Part shown: in pieces, positions 18,322 to 25,468 of the stretch
Layout of the letters: the number at the start of each line of letters is the position of its first letter
How positions within the stretch are numbered: position 1 is the first letter of the stretch
Origin: Parerythrobacter jejuensis
Lineage (GTDB): Bacteria > Pseudomonadota > Alphaproteobacteria > Sphingomonadales > Sphingomonadaceae
Length of the DNA: 64,000 nucleotides
NCBI RefSeq assembly: GCF_039536765.1
Contig: NZ_BAAAZF010000001.1
Span: forward strand, 1,054,001-1,118,000
Direction: 5' to 3'
Position numbers and translations under genes: made by a program
Notes under the pieces: model-generated
Told to the model about the DNA's origin: nothing
Database searches by the model: none
The model's input: only the letters and a program-made list of their open reading frames with translations

Positions 18322-18662
18322 GGGGGTTTCTGTTGCTAGCTACCCCCGGAGCCCCGGAATCCGCTTCTGTTGCCCGGTGGGTCCAACCGCGCTTTAGCTT
18401 TGTAAATTCAGGCCGCTAGGCCGTCACATTACGCAGCGATTGCGAGTGCTTCGTTATCGTTGGCACTTGTGTGTTGTGAAAAGTTTTGCGGGATTCTCAG
18501 CCCGGGTGAAAACAATGCCTTTCAACACACGTCGATCCTAGTTCGGCCCCATCAGGAAACATTTGAAATCAAATGCCTTTTGGTGGAGCCGCCGGGTACT
18601 GCCCCCGGGTCCGTTGTGTCTATTACACACCGCCATTTATCACCATAGCCCGCCGAAACGGG
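18322..18662 (-). ncRNA. ssrA: tmRNA, circularly permuted two-piece form
   Basis: On the minus strand the 3' (acceptor) piece comes first: a T-arm with CCGGG/CCCGG arms and the end CGGCTCCACCA, finishing at 18581. After a short spacer (18551-18580) the coding piece begins at 18550 with GGGGCCG, which pairs with CGGCTCC of the acceptor piece to rebuild the alanine-tRNA-like acceptor stem. It is followed by the typical GGATCGACGTG stretch. The coding piece carries a tag frame reading ANDNEALAIAA then TAA, a known alphaproteobacterial tag type. tmRNA with SmpB rescues stalled ribosomes. The outer limits are estimates: the 5' end is taken at the hairpin at 18649-18662 and the 3' end at a GGGGGT/ACCCCC hairpin at 18322-18347. 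The region 18184-18768 holds nothing else except terminators. Confidence 0.93.
18429..18464 (-). other. tmRNA proteolysis tag reading frame (ANDNEALAIAA)
   Basis: Within the coding piece, minus-strand codons from GCC (18464-18462) to TAA (18431-18429) give 11 residues, starting with the canonical resume alanine and ending Ala-Ala, as required for recognition by ClpXP. The flanking sequence CACAACACACAAGT precedes the resume codon. Confidence 0.92.
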
Positions 18663-18710
18663 CAGGATCTATATAGGCGCATTCAGCTTAATGGGAAGTG
18701 AGTGGATGCG

Positions 18711-18745
18711 AAAATGGCCGCTCCCACCATTGGCAGGAGCGGCCA
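18711..18745 (-). terminator. Rho-independent terminator of mscL
   Basis: A 10-base perfect stem (TGGCCGCTCC at 18715-18724 with GGAGCGGCCA at 18736-18745) and an 11-base loop, followed on the minus strand by TTTT (18711-18714). It sits between the mscL stop and the ssrA promoter region, separating the two minus-strand genes. Confidence 0.8.
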
Positions 18746-18768
18746 CTTCTTACGCCTGTGCGCAGTTT

Positions 18769-19191
18769 TTACTTCTTAAGCGCGTCGCGGATTTCGGTCA
18801 GCAGCTCGATTTCGGTCGGGCCAGCGGCCTCTTCCTCTTCGGCCGGACCTTCCATGTTGGCTTTCACCTTGTTGGCATAACGGACCAGCAGGAAGATGAT
18901 GAAGGCCAGGATCAAGAAGTTGATCACGGCGGTGACGAATGCGCCCCATGCCAGGACATTGGCGCCAGCCTCGCGTGCGGCTTCCAACGTGGTGCCCGGC
19001 TCGACTTCGCCGCTGAGGACGATGTATTTGCTGCTGAAGTCGACATCGCCGAAGATCATGCCCACAATCGGCATAATCACATCTGCGGTCAGCGACGAAA
19101 CAATTACGGCAAAGCCTCCCGCGATAATCACCGCGACGGCCAGTTCCATCACATTGCCCTTGGCAATAAAGTCCTTGAATTCAGTAAGCAT
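18769..19191 (-). CDS. mscL: Large-conductance mechanosensitive channel
   Basis: A 140-residue MscL, the normal length, a homopentameric inner-membrane channel that opens under high membrane tension to release solutes on osmotic downshock. The N-terminal amphipathic helix (Glu-Phe-Lys-Asp-Phe-Ile-Ala-Lys-Gly-Asn-Val) leads into TM1 with the gate-lining Ala-Val-Ala-Val-Ile-Ile-Ala-Gly-Gly-Phe. A periplasmic loop, TM2 (Ile-Leu-Ala-Phe-Ile-Ile-Phe-Leu-Leu-Val) and a C-terminal helix rich in Glu with the terminal Leu-Leu-Thr-Glu-Ile-Arg-Asp-Ala-Leu bundle follow. It is monocistronic and divergent from lemA across 132 bases. Confidence 0.97.
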   Translation of the reverse strand: MLTEFKDFIAKGNVMELAVAVIIAGGFAVIVSSLTADVIMPIVGMIFGDVDFSSKYIVLSGEVEPGTTLEAAREAGANVLAWGAFVTAVINFLILAFIIFLLVRYANKVKANMEGPAEEEEAAGPTEIELLTEIRDALKK

Positions 19192-19263
19192 GCAGCCCTC
19201 CTCTTTGTTCTGGTGATGAATGTGTCACGCCAATCCGCTCTTGCCAAGTGGGCCCGCACAGGC

Positions 19264-19291
19264 TTGAACAAGCAAGTAACTGTCCTATATA
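19264..19291 (+). promoter_or_regulatory. Putative sigma-70 type promoter of lemA
   Basis: TTGAAC at 19264-19269 and TATATA at 19286-19291 are separated by 16 bases, 33 bases upstream of the lemA start codon. Spacing and sequence are close to the housekeeping consensus. This would drive lemA and the TPM array. Confidence 0.5.
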
Positions 19292-19323
19292 GGCAATACA
19301 GCCAAATTTTCGGGGAGATTTTG

Positions 19324-19929
19324 ATGACACTTCGCAATGCCGTCCGTTCGACGCTGCTGATGCTCGGAGCGGTTTCGCTCGCATCCTGCGGTATCAATTC
19401 CGTTCCAGCCGCAGAAGAAAACGCTAAGGCCAAGTGGGCCGATGTCGAGGCGCAATTCCAGCGCCGCGCCAACCTGATCCCCAATCTCGCCGAAGTGGCG
19501 CAGGGTGCCGCCGAAAACGAGCGTGCGATCCTGACCGAAGTGACCGAAGCACGCGCCAGGGCGACGAGCGTCCAGGTCAGTGCCGACGATCTCGGTGATG
19601 CTGCAAAGATGGAAGAGTTCGCAGCCGCGCAGGCCCAGATGGGCCAGGGTATCGGCCGCCTGCTCGCCAGCTTCGAAGCCTACCCCCAGATCACGTCAAC
19701 CCAGGGCTTCATCACGCTGCAAAGCCAGCTTGAAGGTACGGAAAATCGCATTGCAGTCGCCCTACGCGATTATAACGAAGCGGTGCGCCAGTATAATACG
19801 ACCATCCGCACATTCCCCGATACGATCGGTGCCAATATCATCCATGGTGCGGAACCGCTGGCCCCCTACGCCGCCACGACCGCAGGCGCAGAGGAAGCTC
19901 CGGAGCTCGACCTGACCCCCAATAATTGA
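19324..19929 (+). CDS. LemA family lipoprotein-like protein
   Basis: A 201-residue LemA protein: an N-terminal hydrophobic anchor with Leu-Ala-Ser-Cys (residues 18-21, so a lipidation site rather than only a helix), then the long alpha-helical LemA core. The family-defining Gln-Arg-Arg-Ala-Asn-Leu-Ile-Pro-Asn-Leu is near residues 46-55, and the later Tyr-Asn-Glu-Ala-Val-Arg-Gln-Tyr-Asn and Phe-Pro-Asp segments fit. LemA proteins are widespread membrane-associated coiled proteins of poorly known role, very often encoded next to TPM-domain (YgcG) proteins as here. The ATG at 19324 follows a GGGGAGAT ribosome site. It is first in a six-gene string with the TPM genes. Confidence 0.92.
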   Translation: MTLRNAVRSTLLMLGAVSLASCGINSVPAAEENAKAKWADVEAQFQRRANLIPNLAEVAQGAAENERAILTEVTEARARATSVQVSADDLGDAAKMEEFAAAQAQMGQGIGRLLASFEAYPQITSTQGFITLQSQLEGTENRIAVALRDYNEAVRQYNTTIRTFPDTIGANIIHGAEPLAPYAATTAGAEEAPELDLTPNN

Positions 19930-19937
19930 GGGGCTCG

Positions 19938-20726
19938 TTGAGCCTGGTCCGGTCCGTTTTTCTGGCCATCGCCGCGCTTGTGGCGATGGCCACCGGACCT
20001 CTTGCTGCCCAAGACTTTCCCGAACTGACCGGCCAGGTGGTCGACGCCGCAGATATCCTGTCTGCCAGCGAGGAAGCCGCGCTCTCCACAAAGCTGGAAA
20101 CAGTCGAGACGGAAACGCAGCGGCAACTGGTGATCGCGACAATCCCTGATTTGCAGGGGTATGACATTGCCGACTTCGGATACCAGCTAGGTCGCGAATG
20201 GGGTATCGGCGATGCAGAGCGCAATGACGGTGCGCTGCTGATTGTGGCGCCTAACGAGCGCAAGGTCCGGATCGAGGTCGGCTACGGGCTGGAGGGCATC
20301 CTTACTGATGCGGCCAGCAGCAACATCATCCAGCGCAGCATACTGCCATTGTTCAAGGCCGGCGACATGCCCGGCGGCATTGCTGCCGGGACCGACGCTA
20401 TGATTGCGCAATTGTCGCTGACCGAAGATCAGGTCCGGGCCCAGGCTGCAAGCCGGGCGGAAGACGAAGAATGGAGCACCCGCGTCAGAATTATCGTCGC
20501 TATAGTCATCATGATGTTGCCCACCTTTATCGTGACAATACCGCTCATCTATCTCGCGAAGAAGGCCACGCGAAACCGCCGGAAATGGAAGAGCGATGGC
20601 AAAGGTGGAAAGATCTACACCAGCAGCTCGCGTTCCTATGGCGGATATTCGGGAAGCAGCAGCAGTAGCAGCTTCTCCGGCGGCGGTGGATCGTTCGGTG
20701 GCGGCGGATCGAGCGGCAGTTGGTGA
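19938..20726 (+). CDS. TPM-domain (YgcG-type) membrane protein, copy 1
   Basis: A protein of about 262 residues. A signal peptide ending Pro-Leu-Ala-Ala-Gln is followed by a TPM domain that opens with Phe-Pro-Glu-Leu-Thr-Gly-Gln-Val-Val-Asp and includes Glu-Trp-Gly-Ile-Gly-Asp-Ala-Glu-Arg-Asn-Asp-Gly and Lys-Val-Arg-Ile-Glu-Val-Gly-Tyr-Gly-Leu-Glu-Gly. A single transmembrane helix is near residue 190, then a basic and Ser-rich linker, and the tail Ser-Phe-Ser-Gly-Gly-Gly-Gly-Ser-Phe-Gly-Gly-Gly-Gly ending in Trp. I chose the TTG at 19938 because GAGGGG precedes it; a TTG at 19926 overlapping the lemA stop is possible. TPM domains occur in envelope proteins with proposed phosphatase or photosystem-repair roles; here the function is unknown. 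Confidence 0.88.
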   Translation: MSLVRSVFLAIAALVAMATGPLAAQDFPELTGQVVDAADILSASEEAALSTKLETVETETQRQLVIATIPDLQGYDIADFGYQLGREWGIGDAERNDGALLIVAPNERKVRIEVGYGLEGILTDAASSNIIQRSILPLFKAGDMPGGIAAGTDAMIAQLSLTEDQVRAQAASRAEDEEWSTRVRIIVAIVIMMLPTFIVTIPLIYLAKKATRNRRKWKSDGKGGKIYTSSSRSYGGYSGSSSSSSFSGGGGSFGGGGSSGSW

Positions 20727-21511
20727 TGCGCCCTGTCGCCTTGTTCCTCTCACTGGCCCTCTTGCTTCTGGGCGGGCCCGTGATGGCGCAGACCTTTCCC
20801 GAGCTGAGCGGGCGTGTGGTCGATCAGGCCGGGATCATACCGTCCGATGTGGAAGCCGAGCTGACAGCGGAGCTGGCCTCTCTGGAGGAGCAGACATCAC
20901 GCCAGCTTGTGATCGGCACGATCGCCGATCTGGAGGGCTATGACATTGCCGACTATGGCTTCAGGCTCGGGCGCGAATGGGGCATTGGCGATGCCGAGCG
21001 CAATGATGGCGTGCTGCTGATCGTCGCTCCGAACGAGCGTAAGGTCAGGATCGAGGTCGGCTATGGCCTCGAGGGTATAGTAACCGATGCCTTTGCCTCG
21101 ATGGTGATCCAGCAGCAGATCCTGCCGCGTTTTCGTGACGACGATATGCCCGGCGGGATCACGGCGGGCACCGCAACTCTGACCAATCTGCTGGCCTTGC
21201 CCGAAGCAGAAGCGATGCAGTTGGTGGCAGAGCGCAAGGAGAAGGATCACGGCCCGGTATGGCTCCTTCCGCTGTTGCTTTCGATCCCGCTGATAGCCAT
21301 CGGCTCATTCCTGGCCATGGCTGCCTTGTTCATGGATCGAATGAAGAAATGGAGCGGCGGCGGCGCGGGCGGTGTAAGAGTGTATTCTCCGGGATCCACC
21401 CGGTCATCCTGGAGCAGCGGCAGCAGCTTTTCGAGCAGCAGGTCTTCAAGTAGCAGTTTTTCCGGTGGCGGCGGTTCGTTCGGCGGCGGTGGATCAAGCG
21501 GGAGTTGGTAA
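20726..21511 (+). CDS. TPM-domain (YgcG-type) membrane protein, copy 2
   Basis: A 261-residue paralogue of the preceding gene with the same plan: signal peptide ending Val-Met-Ala-Gln, TPM domain with Phe-Pro-Glu-Leu-Ser-Gly-Arg-Val-Val-Asp-Gln-Ala and Gly-Asp-Ala-Glu-Arg-Asn-Asp-Gly-Val-Leu-Leu-Ile-Val-Ala-Pro, one transmembrane segment near residue 185, a Ser-rich stretch, and the tail Ser-Gly-Gly-Gly-Gly-Ser-Phe-Gly-Gly-Gly-Gly ending Gly-Ser-Trp. Its ATG shares one base with the stop of copy 1 (TGATG). GTG and TTG codons lie just upstream, but the ATG gives the normal signal length. Confidence 0.88.
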   Translation: MRPVALFLSLALLLLGGPVMAQTFPELSGRVVDQAGIIPSDVEAELTAELASLEEQTSRQLVIGTIADLEGYDIADYGFRLGREWGIGDAERNDGVLLIVAPNERKVRIEVGYGLEGIVTDAFASMVIQQQILPRFRDDDMPGGITAGTATLTNLLALPEAEAMQLVAERKEKDHGPVWLLPLLLSIPLIAIGSFLAMAALFMDRMKKWSGGGAGGVRVYSPGSTRSSWSSGSSFSSSRSSSSSFSGGGGSFGGGGSSGSW

Positions 21512-22323
21512 TGCAATTGGTTTCACGGGTCCTGGTCATACTGGCATTGCTATTCAGCGTGCCGGCCATGGCGCAGACGTTCCCCGAACTCACTGGCCGG
21601 GTGGTCGACCAGGCGGATGTCATTCCGCCCGATGTGGAGGCGCAGCTGGAACAGAAACTCGCCGCGCTTGAAACCCAGTCGCAGCGGCAATTGGTGGTTG
21701 CGACCATTCCCGATCTCGAAGGCTACGATATATCCGACTATGGCTACCAGCTTGGCCGGGCCTGGGGGATCGGCGATGCCGAGCGCAATGACGGCGCGCT
21801 GCTGATTGTCGCGCCCAATGATCGCAAGGTCCGGATCGAAGTCGGCTACGGCCTCGAAGGCTATATGACAGATGCGCTTTCGTCGCTGATCATCCAGAAC
21901 CAGGTCTTGCCGCGCTTTCGCGATGGTGACCTGCCCGGCGGAATTGTCGCCGGAGCCGACAGTATTATCCAGCAATTGCAATTGCCGCCCGACCAGGCTG
22001 CGCAAGTCGCCGCCGAAGCGGGACAGGCGCGCGATAGCGACGGTGGCTTTCCGGTCGGCGCGATCATCTGGTTCGGCGTGCTGTTTTTCTTCTTCATCCT
22101 GCCCATGCTGCGCGGACGGGGCCGCAAGCGCCGCTATGGCGGCACCGGGAGTGCAGTCGGCGACATCATCCTGTGGGAAGTCGGATCCTCGATCGTGCGT
22201 GGCGCCCTGAGCGGCGGCGATGATTGGGGCGGCGGAGGCGGCGGTTTCGGTGGTGGATTTGGAGGTGGCTTCTCCGGCGGCGGCGGATCATTCGGAGGCG
22301 GCGGCGCCTCCGGGGGTTGGTAA
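21511..22323 (+). CDS. TPM-domain (YgcG-type) membrane protein, copy 3
   Basis: A 270-residue paralogue. After a signal peptide ending Ala-Met-Ala-Gln comes the TPM domain with Phe-Pro-Glu-Leu-Thr-Gly-Arg-Val-Val-Asp-Gln-Ala-Asp-Val and the same Gly-Asp-Ala-Glu-Arg-Asn-Asp-Gly-Ala block. The membrane helix near residue 187 (Phe-Gly-Val-Leu-Phe-Phe-Phe-Phe-Ile-Leu) is followed by a basic Arg-Gly-Arg-Gly-Arg-Lys-Arg-Arg segment. The tail is the most glycine-rich of the set, with alternating Gly and Phe, and ends Gly-Gly-Trp. Its ATG overlaps the TAA of copy 2 by one base (TAATG). The larger Gly-rich domain is what mainly distinguishes this copy. Confidence 0.88.
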   Translation: MQLVSRVLVILALLFSVPAMAQTFPELTGRVVDQADVIPPDVEAQLEQKLAALETQSQRQLVVATIPDLEGYDISDYGYQLGRAWGIGDAERNDGALLIVAPNDRKVRIEVGYGLEGYMTDALSSLIIQNQVLPRFRDGDLPGGIVAGADSIIQQLQLPPDQAAQVAAEAGQARDSDGGFPVGAIIWFGVLFFFFILPMLRGRGRKRRYGGTGSAVGDIILWEVGSSIVRGALSGGDDWGGGGGGFGGGFGGGFSGGGGSFGGGGASGGW

Positions 22324-22349
22324 GCAGCACCTTGGCCGGAAGGGTATCC

Positions 22350-23120
22350 ATGGCAAGCGTGCGGCAGCTGTTGCGAATGATCTTTGCAACTTGCGTGCTG
22401 GTCGCGTCACCCTTGGCTGCGCAAGACTTTCCCGAACTGACGGGACGCATCGTCGATCAGGCCGGATTGCTGGACGAAAAGAACACAACGAACCTGACCG
22501 AGAAGCTGCGCAAGCTGGAAGAAACCACCACCAGGCAGCTCGTTGTTGCGACCGTCAATGACCTGGAAGGCTACGATATTGCCGATTACGGCAACCGGCT
22601 GGCCCGGCACTGGCAGTTGGGGCGCGGTGCGAATGACAATGCCGAGAAGGACAATGGCGTCCTGCTGCTCGTCGCGCCAAACGAACGCCGGGTGCGGATT
22701 GAAGTGGGGTATGGGCTGGAGGGCGTCATCACCGATGCCCTCGCCTCCCACATCATCCAGGAGAGCATCGCTCCGAAATTCAGGCAGGGGAACATGCGCG
22801 GCGGTATCGTGTCGGGCGTTTACCAGATTGCCAAGCAGCTGGAATTGCCTCCCGAGGAAGCGCAGGGAGCTCTCGAAGATCTCGCGTCCGAGAAACTGTG
22901 GGATGACGGTGGCCTGGTTTTCGTTGTAGCGCTGGTCCTTGTCATCGGCATCTGGATCGGCCTTTTTGGTGGAAGAGGAAAAGGGCGCGGCAAACGTGTT
23001 TCCAGCTGGAATTACACGTCTTCGTCCAGGCGCTCACGCAGCAGTTCGAGCAGAAGCTCGTCCAGCTTTCGTGGCGGCGGTGGTAGTTTCGGAGGCGGCG
23101 GCGCCTCAGGAGGATGGTAG
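22350..23120 (+). CDS. TPM-domain (YgcG-type) membrane protein, copy 4
   Basis: A 256-residue paralogue, the most divergent of the four. The frame is open well upstream, but that part is an Arg/Trp-rich frame-shifted reading of copy 3's tail; the ATG at 22350 follows GGAAGGG and begins a proper signal peptide ending Pro-Leu-Ala-Ala-Gln. The TPM domain starts Phe-Pro-Glu-Leu-Thr-Gly-Arg-Ile-Val-Asp-Gln-Ala and carries a 5-residue difference around Gly-Ala-Asn-Asp-Asn-Ala-Glu-Lys-Asp-Asn-Gly, where other copies have Gly-Asp-Ala-Glu-Arg-Asn-Asp-Gly. One helix, a Ser/Arg stretch, and the same Gly-Gly-Gly-Gly-Ser-Phe-Gly tail ending in Trp follow. Confidence 0.87.
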   Translation: MASVRQLLRMIFATCVLVASPLAAQDFPELTGRIVDQAGLLDEKNTTNLTEKLRKLEETTTRQLVVATVNDLEGYDIADYGNRLARHWQLGRGANDNAEKDNGVLLLVAPNERRVRIEVGYGLEGVITDALASHIIQESIAPKFRQGNMRGGIVSGVYQIAKQLELPPEEAQGALEDLASEKLWDDGGLVFVVALVLVIGIWIGLFGGRGKGRGKRVSSWNYTSSSRRSRSSSSRSSSSFRGGGGSFGGGGASGGW

Positions 23121-23123
23121 AAA

Positions 23124-23798
23124 ATGGCCTATTTGAATGAAGACCAGCACAAGATCGTTTCTGACGCCGTTGGCGCAGCGGAAATGACAACCTCGGGCGA
23201 GATCGTGACAGTCCTGGCGGACCGGTCCGACGGCTACACCGATGTCATCCTTTTATGGGCAGCGGTGCTGTCCTTCACAATGATGAGCGTTTTCGCCGCC
23301 CTGCCCCAGCCATTCATGGATTTCTATGACAGCTTACTGGGCGGATGGGATCATGAATGGACCACTGGCCAATTGGCCAGCATGACGATCACGCTGGGCC
23401 TGATCACATTTGCCCTCACCTGGGCGGTGCTGTCGTGGGACAAGCTGACCTTTGCTTTCATCCCCGGCCCGGTCAAAACGGCCCGCGTCCACCAGCGGGC
23501 GATCAAGCACTTCAAGGTCGGGGCAGAGCGGCGCACCACCGGGCGCACCGGCATCATGATCTACCTCTCCATGCGCGAACACCGCGCCGAGATTGTCGCT
23601 GACGAGCCGATTGCCAAGCTGGTTTCCGCCGATGTCTGGGGCGAAGCGATGTCCGATATGCTGGTCGAGATCAGGCAGGGGAAGATTGCCGAGGGGATGG
23701 CCGCCGGCGTCCGCGATGTCGGTGTCGTCTTGTCGGAGCACTTCCCGCGCACCGATGATGACGAGAACGAGTTGCCCGATCGCCTGATCGAAGTCTAA
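23124..23798 (+). CDS. TPM-domain membrane protein, short divergent type (COG3762-like)
   Basis: A 224-residue protein lacking a signal peptide. It has a TPM-like N terminus (Asp-Ala-Val-Gly-Ala-Ala-Glu-Met-Thr-Thr-Ser-Gly-Glu-Ile-Val), two membrane segments (about residues 40-58 and 88-107), then the second half of the domain with Arg-Thr-Gly-Ile-Met-Ile-Tyr-Leu-Ser and Ile-Ala-Glu-Gly-Met-Ala-Ala-Gly-Val. This is the architecture of the companion proteins found with LemA and YgcG-type TPM proteins. It starts 3 bases after copy 4 and so ends the lemA-TPM operon. It lacks the Gly-rich Trp-terminated tail of the others. Confidence 0.85.
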   Translation: MAYLNEDQHKIVSDAVGAAEMTTSGEIVTVLADRSDGYTDVILLWAAVLSFTMMSVFAALPQPFMDFYDSLLGGWDHEWTTGQLASMTITLGLITFALTWAVLSWDKLTFAFIPGPVKTARVHQRAIKHFKVGAERRTTGRTGIMIYLSMREHRAEIVADEPIAKLVSADVWGEAMSDMLVEIRQGKIAEGMAAGVRDVGVVLSEHFPRTDDDENELPDRLIEV

Positions 23799-23808
23799 GC
23801 CGCCCTGA

Positions 23809-24351
23809 ATGACCGATCCTGATGCCAACCTGCCCGAAGAAACGATGTGGCAGGGCAAATTCGTCACCGCCAAACGCCGCGGACGGTGGGAATATGCCAG
23901 CCGCTCGCGCGGGATTCGCGCGGCGGCGATCATCGCCATCGAAGATGGGCACGTGCTGCTGGTCGAACAATACCGCGTGCCGCTGGGCCGGGTCTGCCTC
24001 GAAATACCGGCCGGGCTGATCGGCGATCATGAGGGGCAGGAAGACGAAGACGCGACCGAGGCCGCGATCCGCGAGCTGGAAGAAGAAACCGGCTATCGGG
24101 CCGAGCGGATGGAAACCATCGGCGAGTTTTATTCCAGCCCCGGCATGGTCAGCGAAGCCTTCACTCTGCTGCGTGCTCATGGCCTGACCAAGGTCGGCCC
24201 CGGGGGTGGCACGGAAGGCGAAAACATCACCGTCCACCGAGTCAAATTGGCCGAACTGCCGCAATTCGTTGCGGAATGGCGCCAACAGGGGCACGGGGTG
24301 GATGTGCGGATTGCCATGTTGATGGCACCAGGATTTTTGGGAGAAGTATGA
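23809..24351 (+). CDS. NUDIX hydrolase, ADP-ribose pyrophosphatase type
   Basis: A 180-residue NUDIX protein. The box runs from about residue 67 to 95: Gly-Leu-Ile-Gly, a spacer rich in Glu and Asp, then Ala-Ile-Arg-Glu-Leu-Glu-Glu-Glu-Thr-Gly-Tyr, with the REx2EExG metal core intact. The following Pro-Gly-Met-Val-Ser-Glu and the preceding Val-Glu-Gln-Tyr-Arg-Val-Pro are typical of ADP-ribose pyrophosphatases, which hydrolyse ADP-ribose to AMP and ribose 5-phosphate. It begins 10 bases after the last TPM gene and its TGA overlaps the next ATG, so it may be read through from the TPM operon. Confidence 0.9.
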   Translation: MTDPDANLPEETMWQGKFVTAKRRGRWEYASRSRGIRAAAIIAIEDGHVLLVEQYRVPLGRVCLEIPAGLIGDHEGQEDEDATEAAIRELEEETGYRAERMETIGEFYSSPGMVSEAFTLLRAHGLTKVGPGGGTEGENITVHRVKLAELPQFVAEWRQQGHGVDVRIAMLMAPGFLGEV

Positions 24352-25145
24352 TGGCAGTCACTCGGCCGGGGCGTGTTGAAGGAAAAATGGCGCTGGTAAC
24401 AGGCGCAGCGCAAGGTCTGGGCGCGCAGCACAGCATGACGCTGGCGCTGGAAGGCGCGAGGGTCCTGTGCACCGATATCAATGGCGAAGGCGCCGCCGAA
24501 ACGGCCGCGGCCATCAATGCTAAGCTGGGCGACGGCACAGCTTTCTCCATCCAGCACGATGTGACCGACCGTGACCAATGGGACGCCGCAGTCGCCATGG
24601 CGCGCGATTCGATGGGCGGGCTCAATGTGCTCGTCAACAATGCCGGGATTGGTGTGGCTGGCAACATCGAAACCTGTACGTTCGAAGACTGGCAGCGCTG
24701 CTTCTCGATCAATGTCGACAGCATCTTTCATGGCTGCCAGGCTGCCCTGCCCCTGATGCGCGACCACGCGCCGGGATCGATCGTCAATATCAGCTCTATC
24801 GCTGGACTGATCGCGAGCGATACGATGCCGGCCTATAATGCGTCCAAGGCTTCGGTCTGGATGATGAGCAAGTCGATCGCGCTGCATTGCGCTAAAAAGA
24901 ATATGCAAATCCGCTGCAATTCGGTGCACCCCACCTTCGTGGATACACCGATCCTCGATGGCACGGCGAAGAACCACAATATCGAGAAGTCTGTTTTGCT
25001 TGAGAAGCTGGCGCGTCAGATCCCGCTCAAATTCGTTGGCGAGCCGAGCGATATTGCCAATGCAGTGCTGTACCTGGCGAGTGACGAGAGCAGGTTCATG
25101 ACCGGAGCGGAGCTGAAGCTCGACGGCGGTATCTCGGCCATGTGA
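24351..25145 (+). CDS. Short-chain dehydrogenase/reductase (SDR)
   Basis: A 264-residue classical SDR. The cofactor motif Thr-Gly-Ala-Ala-Gln-Gly-Leu-Gly lies near residues 17-24, the structural Asn-Asn-Ala-Gly near 95-98, the catalytic serine in Ile-Ser-Ser-Ile-Ala-Gly near 147, and Tyr-Asn-Ala-Ser-Lys near 161-165. An aspartate after the second strand (Cys-Thr-Asp-Ile-Asn) suggests NAD rather than NADP. The end Ala-Glu-Leu-Lys-Leu-Asp-Gly-Gly-Ile-Ser-Ala-Met is normal. Adjacent ATG codons at 24348 and 24351 are both possible; the first overlaps the NUDIX TGA. The substrate, probably a hydroxysteroid- or polyol-like alcohol, cannot be told. Confidence 0.9.
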   Translation: MAVTRPGRVEGKMALVTGAAQGLGAQHSMTLALEGARVLCTDINGEGAAETAAAINAKLGDGTAFSIQHDVTDRDQWDAAVAMARDSMGGLNVLVNNAGIGVAGNIETCTFEDWQRCFSINVDSIFHGCQAALPLMRDHAPGSIVNISSIAGLIASDTMPAYNASKASVWMMSKSIALHCAKKNMQIRCNSVHPTFVDTPILDGTAKNHNIEKSVLLEKLARQIPLKFVGEPSDIANAVLYLASDESRFMTGAELKLDGGISAM

Positions 25146-25178
25146 CCCCATTGGGGCGAGAGACTTTCGGGTCTCGGT

Positions 25179-25212
25179 AACCTCCCGGCCATTTCGCGCG
25201 GGAGGGTTTTGT
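25179..25212 (+). terminator. Rho-independent terminator after the SDR gene
   Basis: CCTCCC (25181-25186) pairs with GGGAGG (25200-25205), followed by a run of T from 25207. It lies 36 bases past the SDR stop and would end the lemA-TPM-NUDIX-SDR transcript. Confidence 0.7.
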
Positions 25213-25252
25213 CCTTGGTGTGACCGGGAGCCCCCTTTTTGAGGGAGCCTCC

Positions 25253-25468
25253 TCAGTCTGCAATCAGGGCGATGGCGGCATAGACGAGGATCAGTGATCC
25301 GAAGCCAACCAGTGTGCCCAAGACGAAACCGATACGCACCATCAGTGGGTCGATCCCGAAATATTTGGCGATACCAGAGCATACGCCCCAGATTTTGCCA
25401 TTGGTGCGGTCAAGCCGAAATTCCTTGGACGGCGGGCCGCTGCGGTTGTTGTTGCTGACCTGGTTCAT
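25253..25468 (-). CDS. PspC-domain small membrane protein
   Basis: A 71-residue protein consisting almost only of a PspC domain: Phe-Arg-Leu-Asp-Arg-Thr-Asn-Gly-Lys-Ile-Trp-Gly-Val-Cys-Ser-Gly-Ile-Ala-Lys-Tyr is the diagnostic first half, then Asp-Pro-Leu-Met-Val-Arg-Ile-Gly-Phe and a hydrophobic segment to the end. PspC proteins respond to inner-membrane stress, classically with PspB and PspA. No pspA or pspB is nearby. Its ATG at 25468 overlaps the stop of the 39-residue peptide gene upstream (TCAT on the plus strand), so it is translationally coupled to a set of tiny membrane peptides. Confidence 0.9.
   Translation of the reverse strand: MNQVSNNNRSGPPSKEFRLDRTNGKIWGVCSGIAKYFGIDPLMVRIGFVLGTLVGFGSLILVYAAIALIAD

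Larger units (their letters stand above)
19938..23120 (+). repeat. Tandem array of four TPM paralogues (coding repeat, period about 0.8 kb)
   Basis: Starts at 19938, 20726, 21511 and 22350 give a period of 785-840 bases. The conserved nucleotide core around the Gly-Asp-Ala-Glu-Arg-Asn-Asp-Gly codons recurs near 20205, 20985 and 21768, and more weakly near 22640. The 3' Gly codon run recurs at each gene end. The copies have diverged throughout, so this is an old duplication rather than a recent amplification. Confidence 0.8.

Noticed and set aside
18460-18648. 62-codon plus-strand frame between the GNAT gene and mscL
   Set aside because: It lies wholly in the tmRNA gene on the opposite strand.
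18691-19323. N-terminal extension of the lemA frame
   Set aside because: The frame is open from 18691 but crosses mscL in antisense; a lipobox and ribosome site put the real start at 19324.
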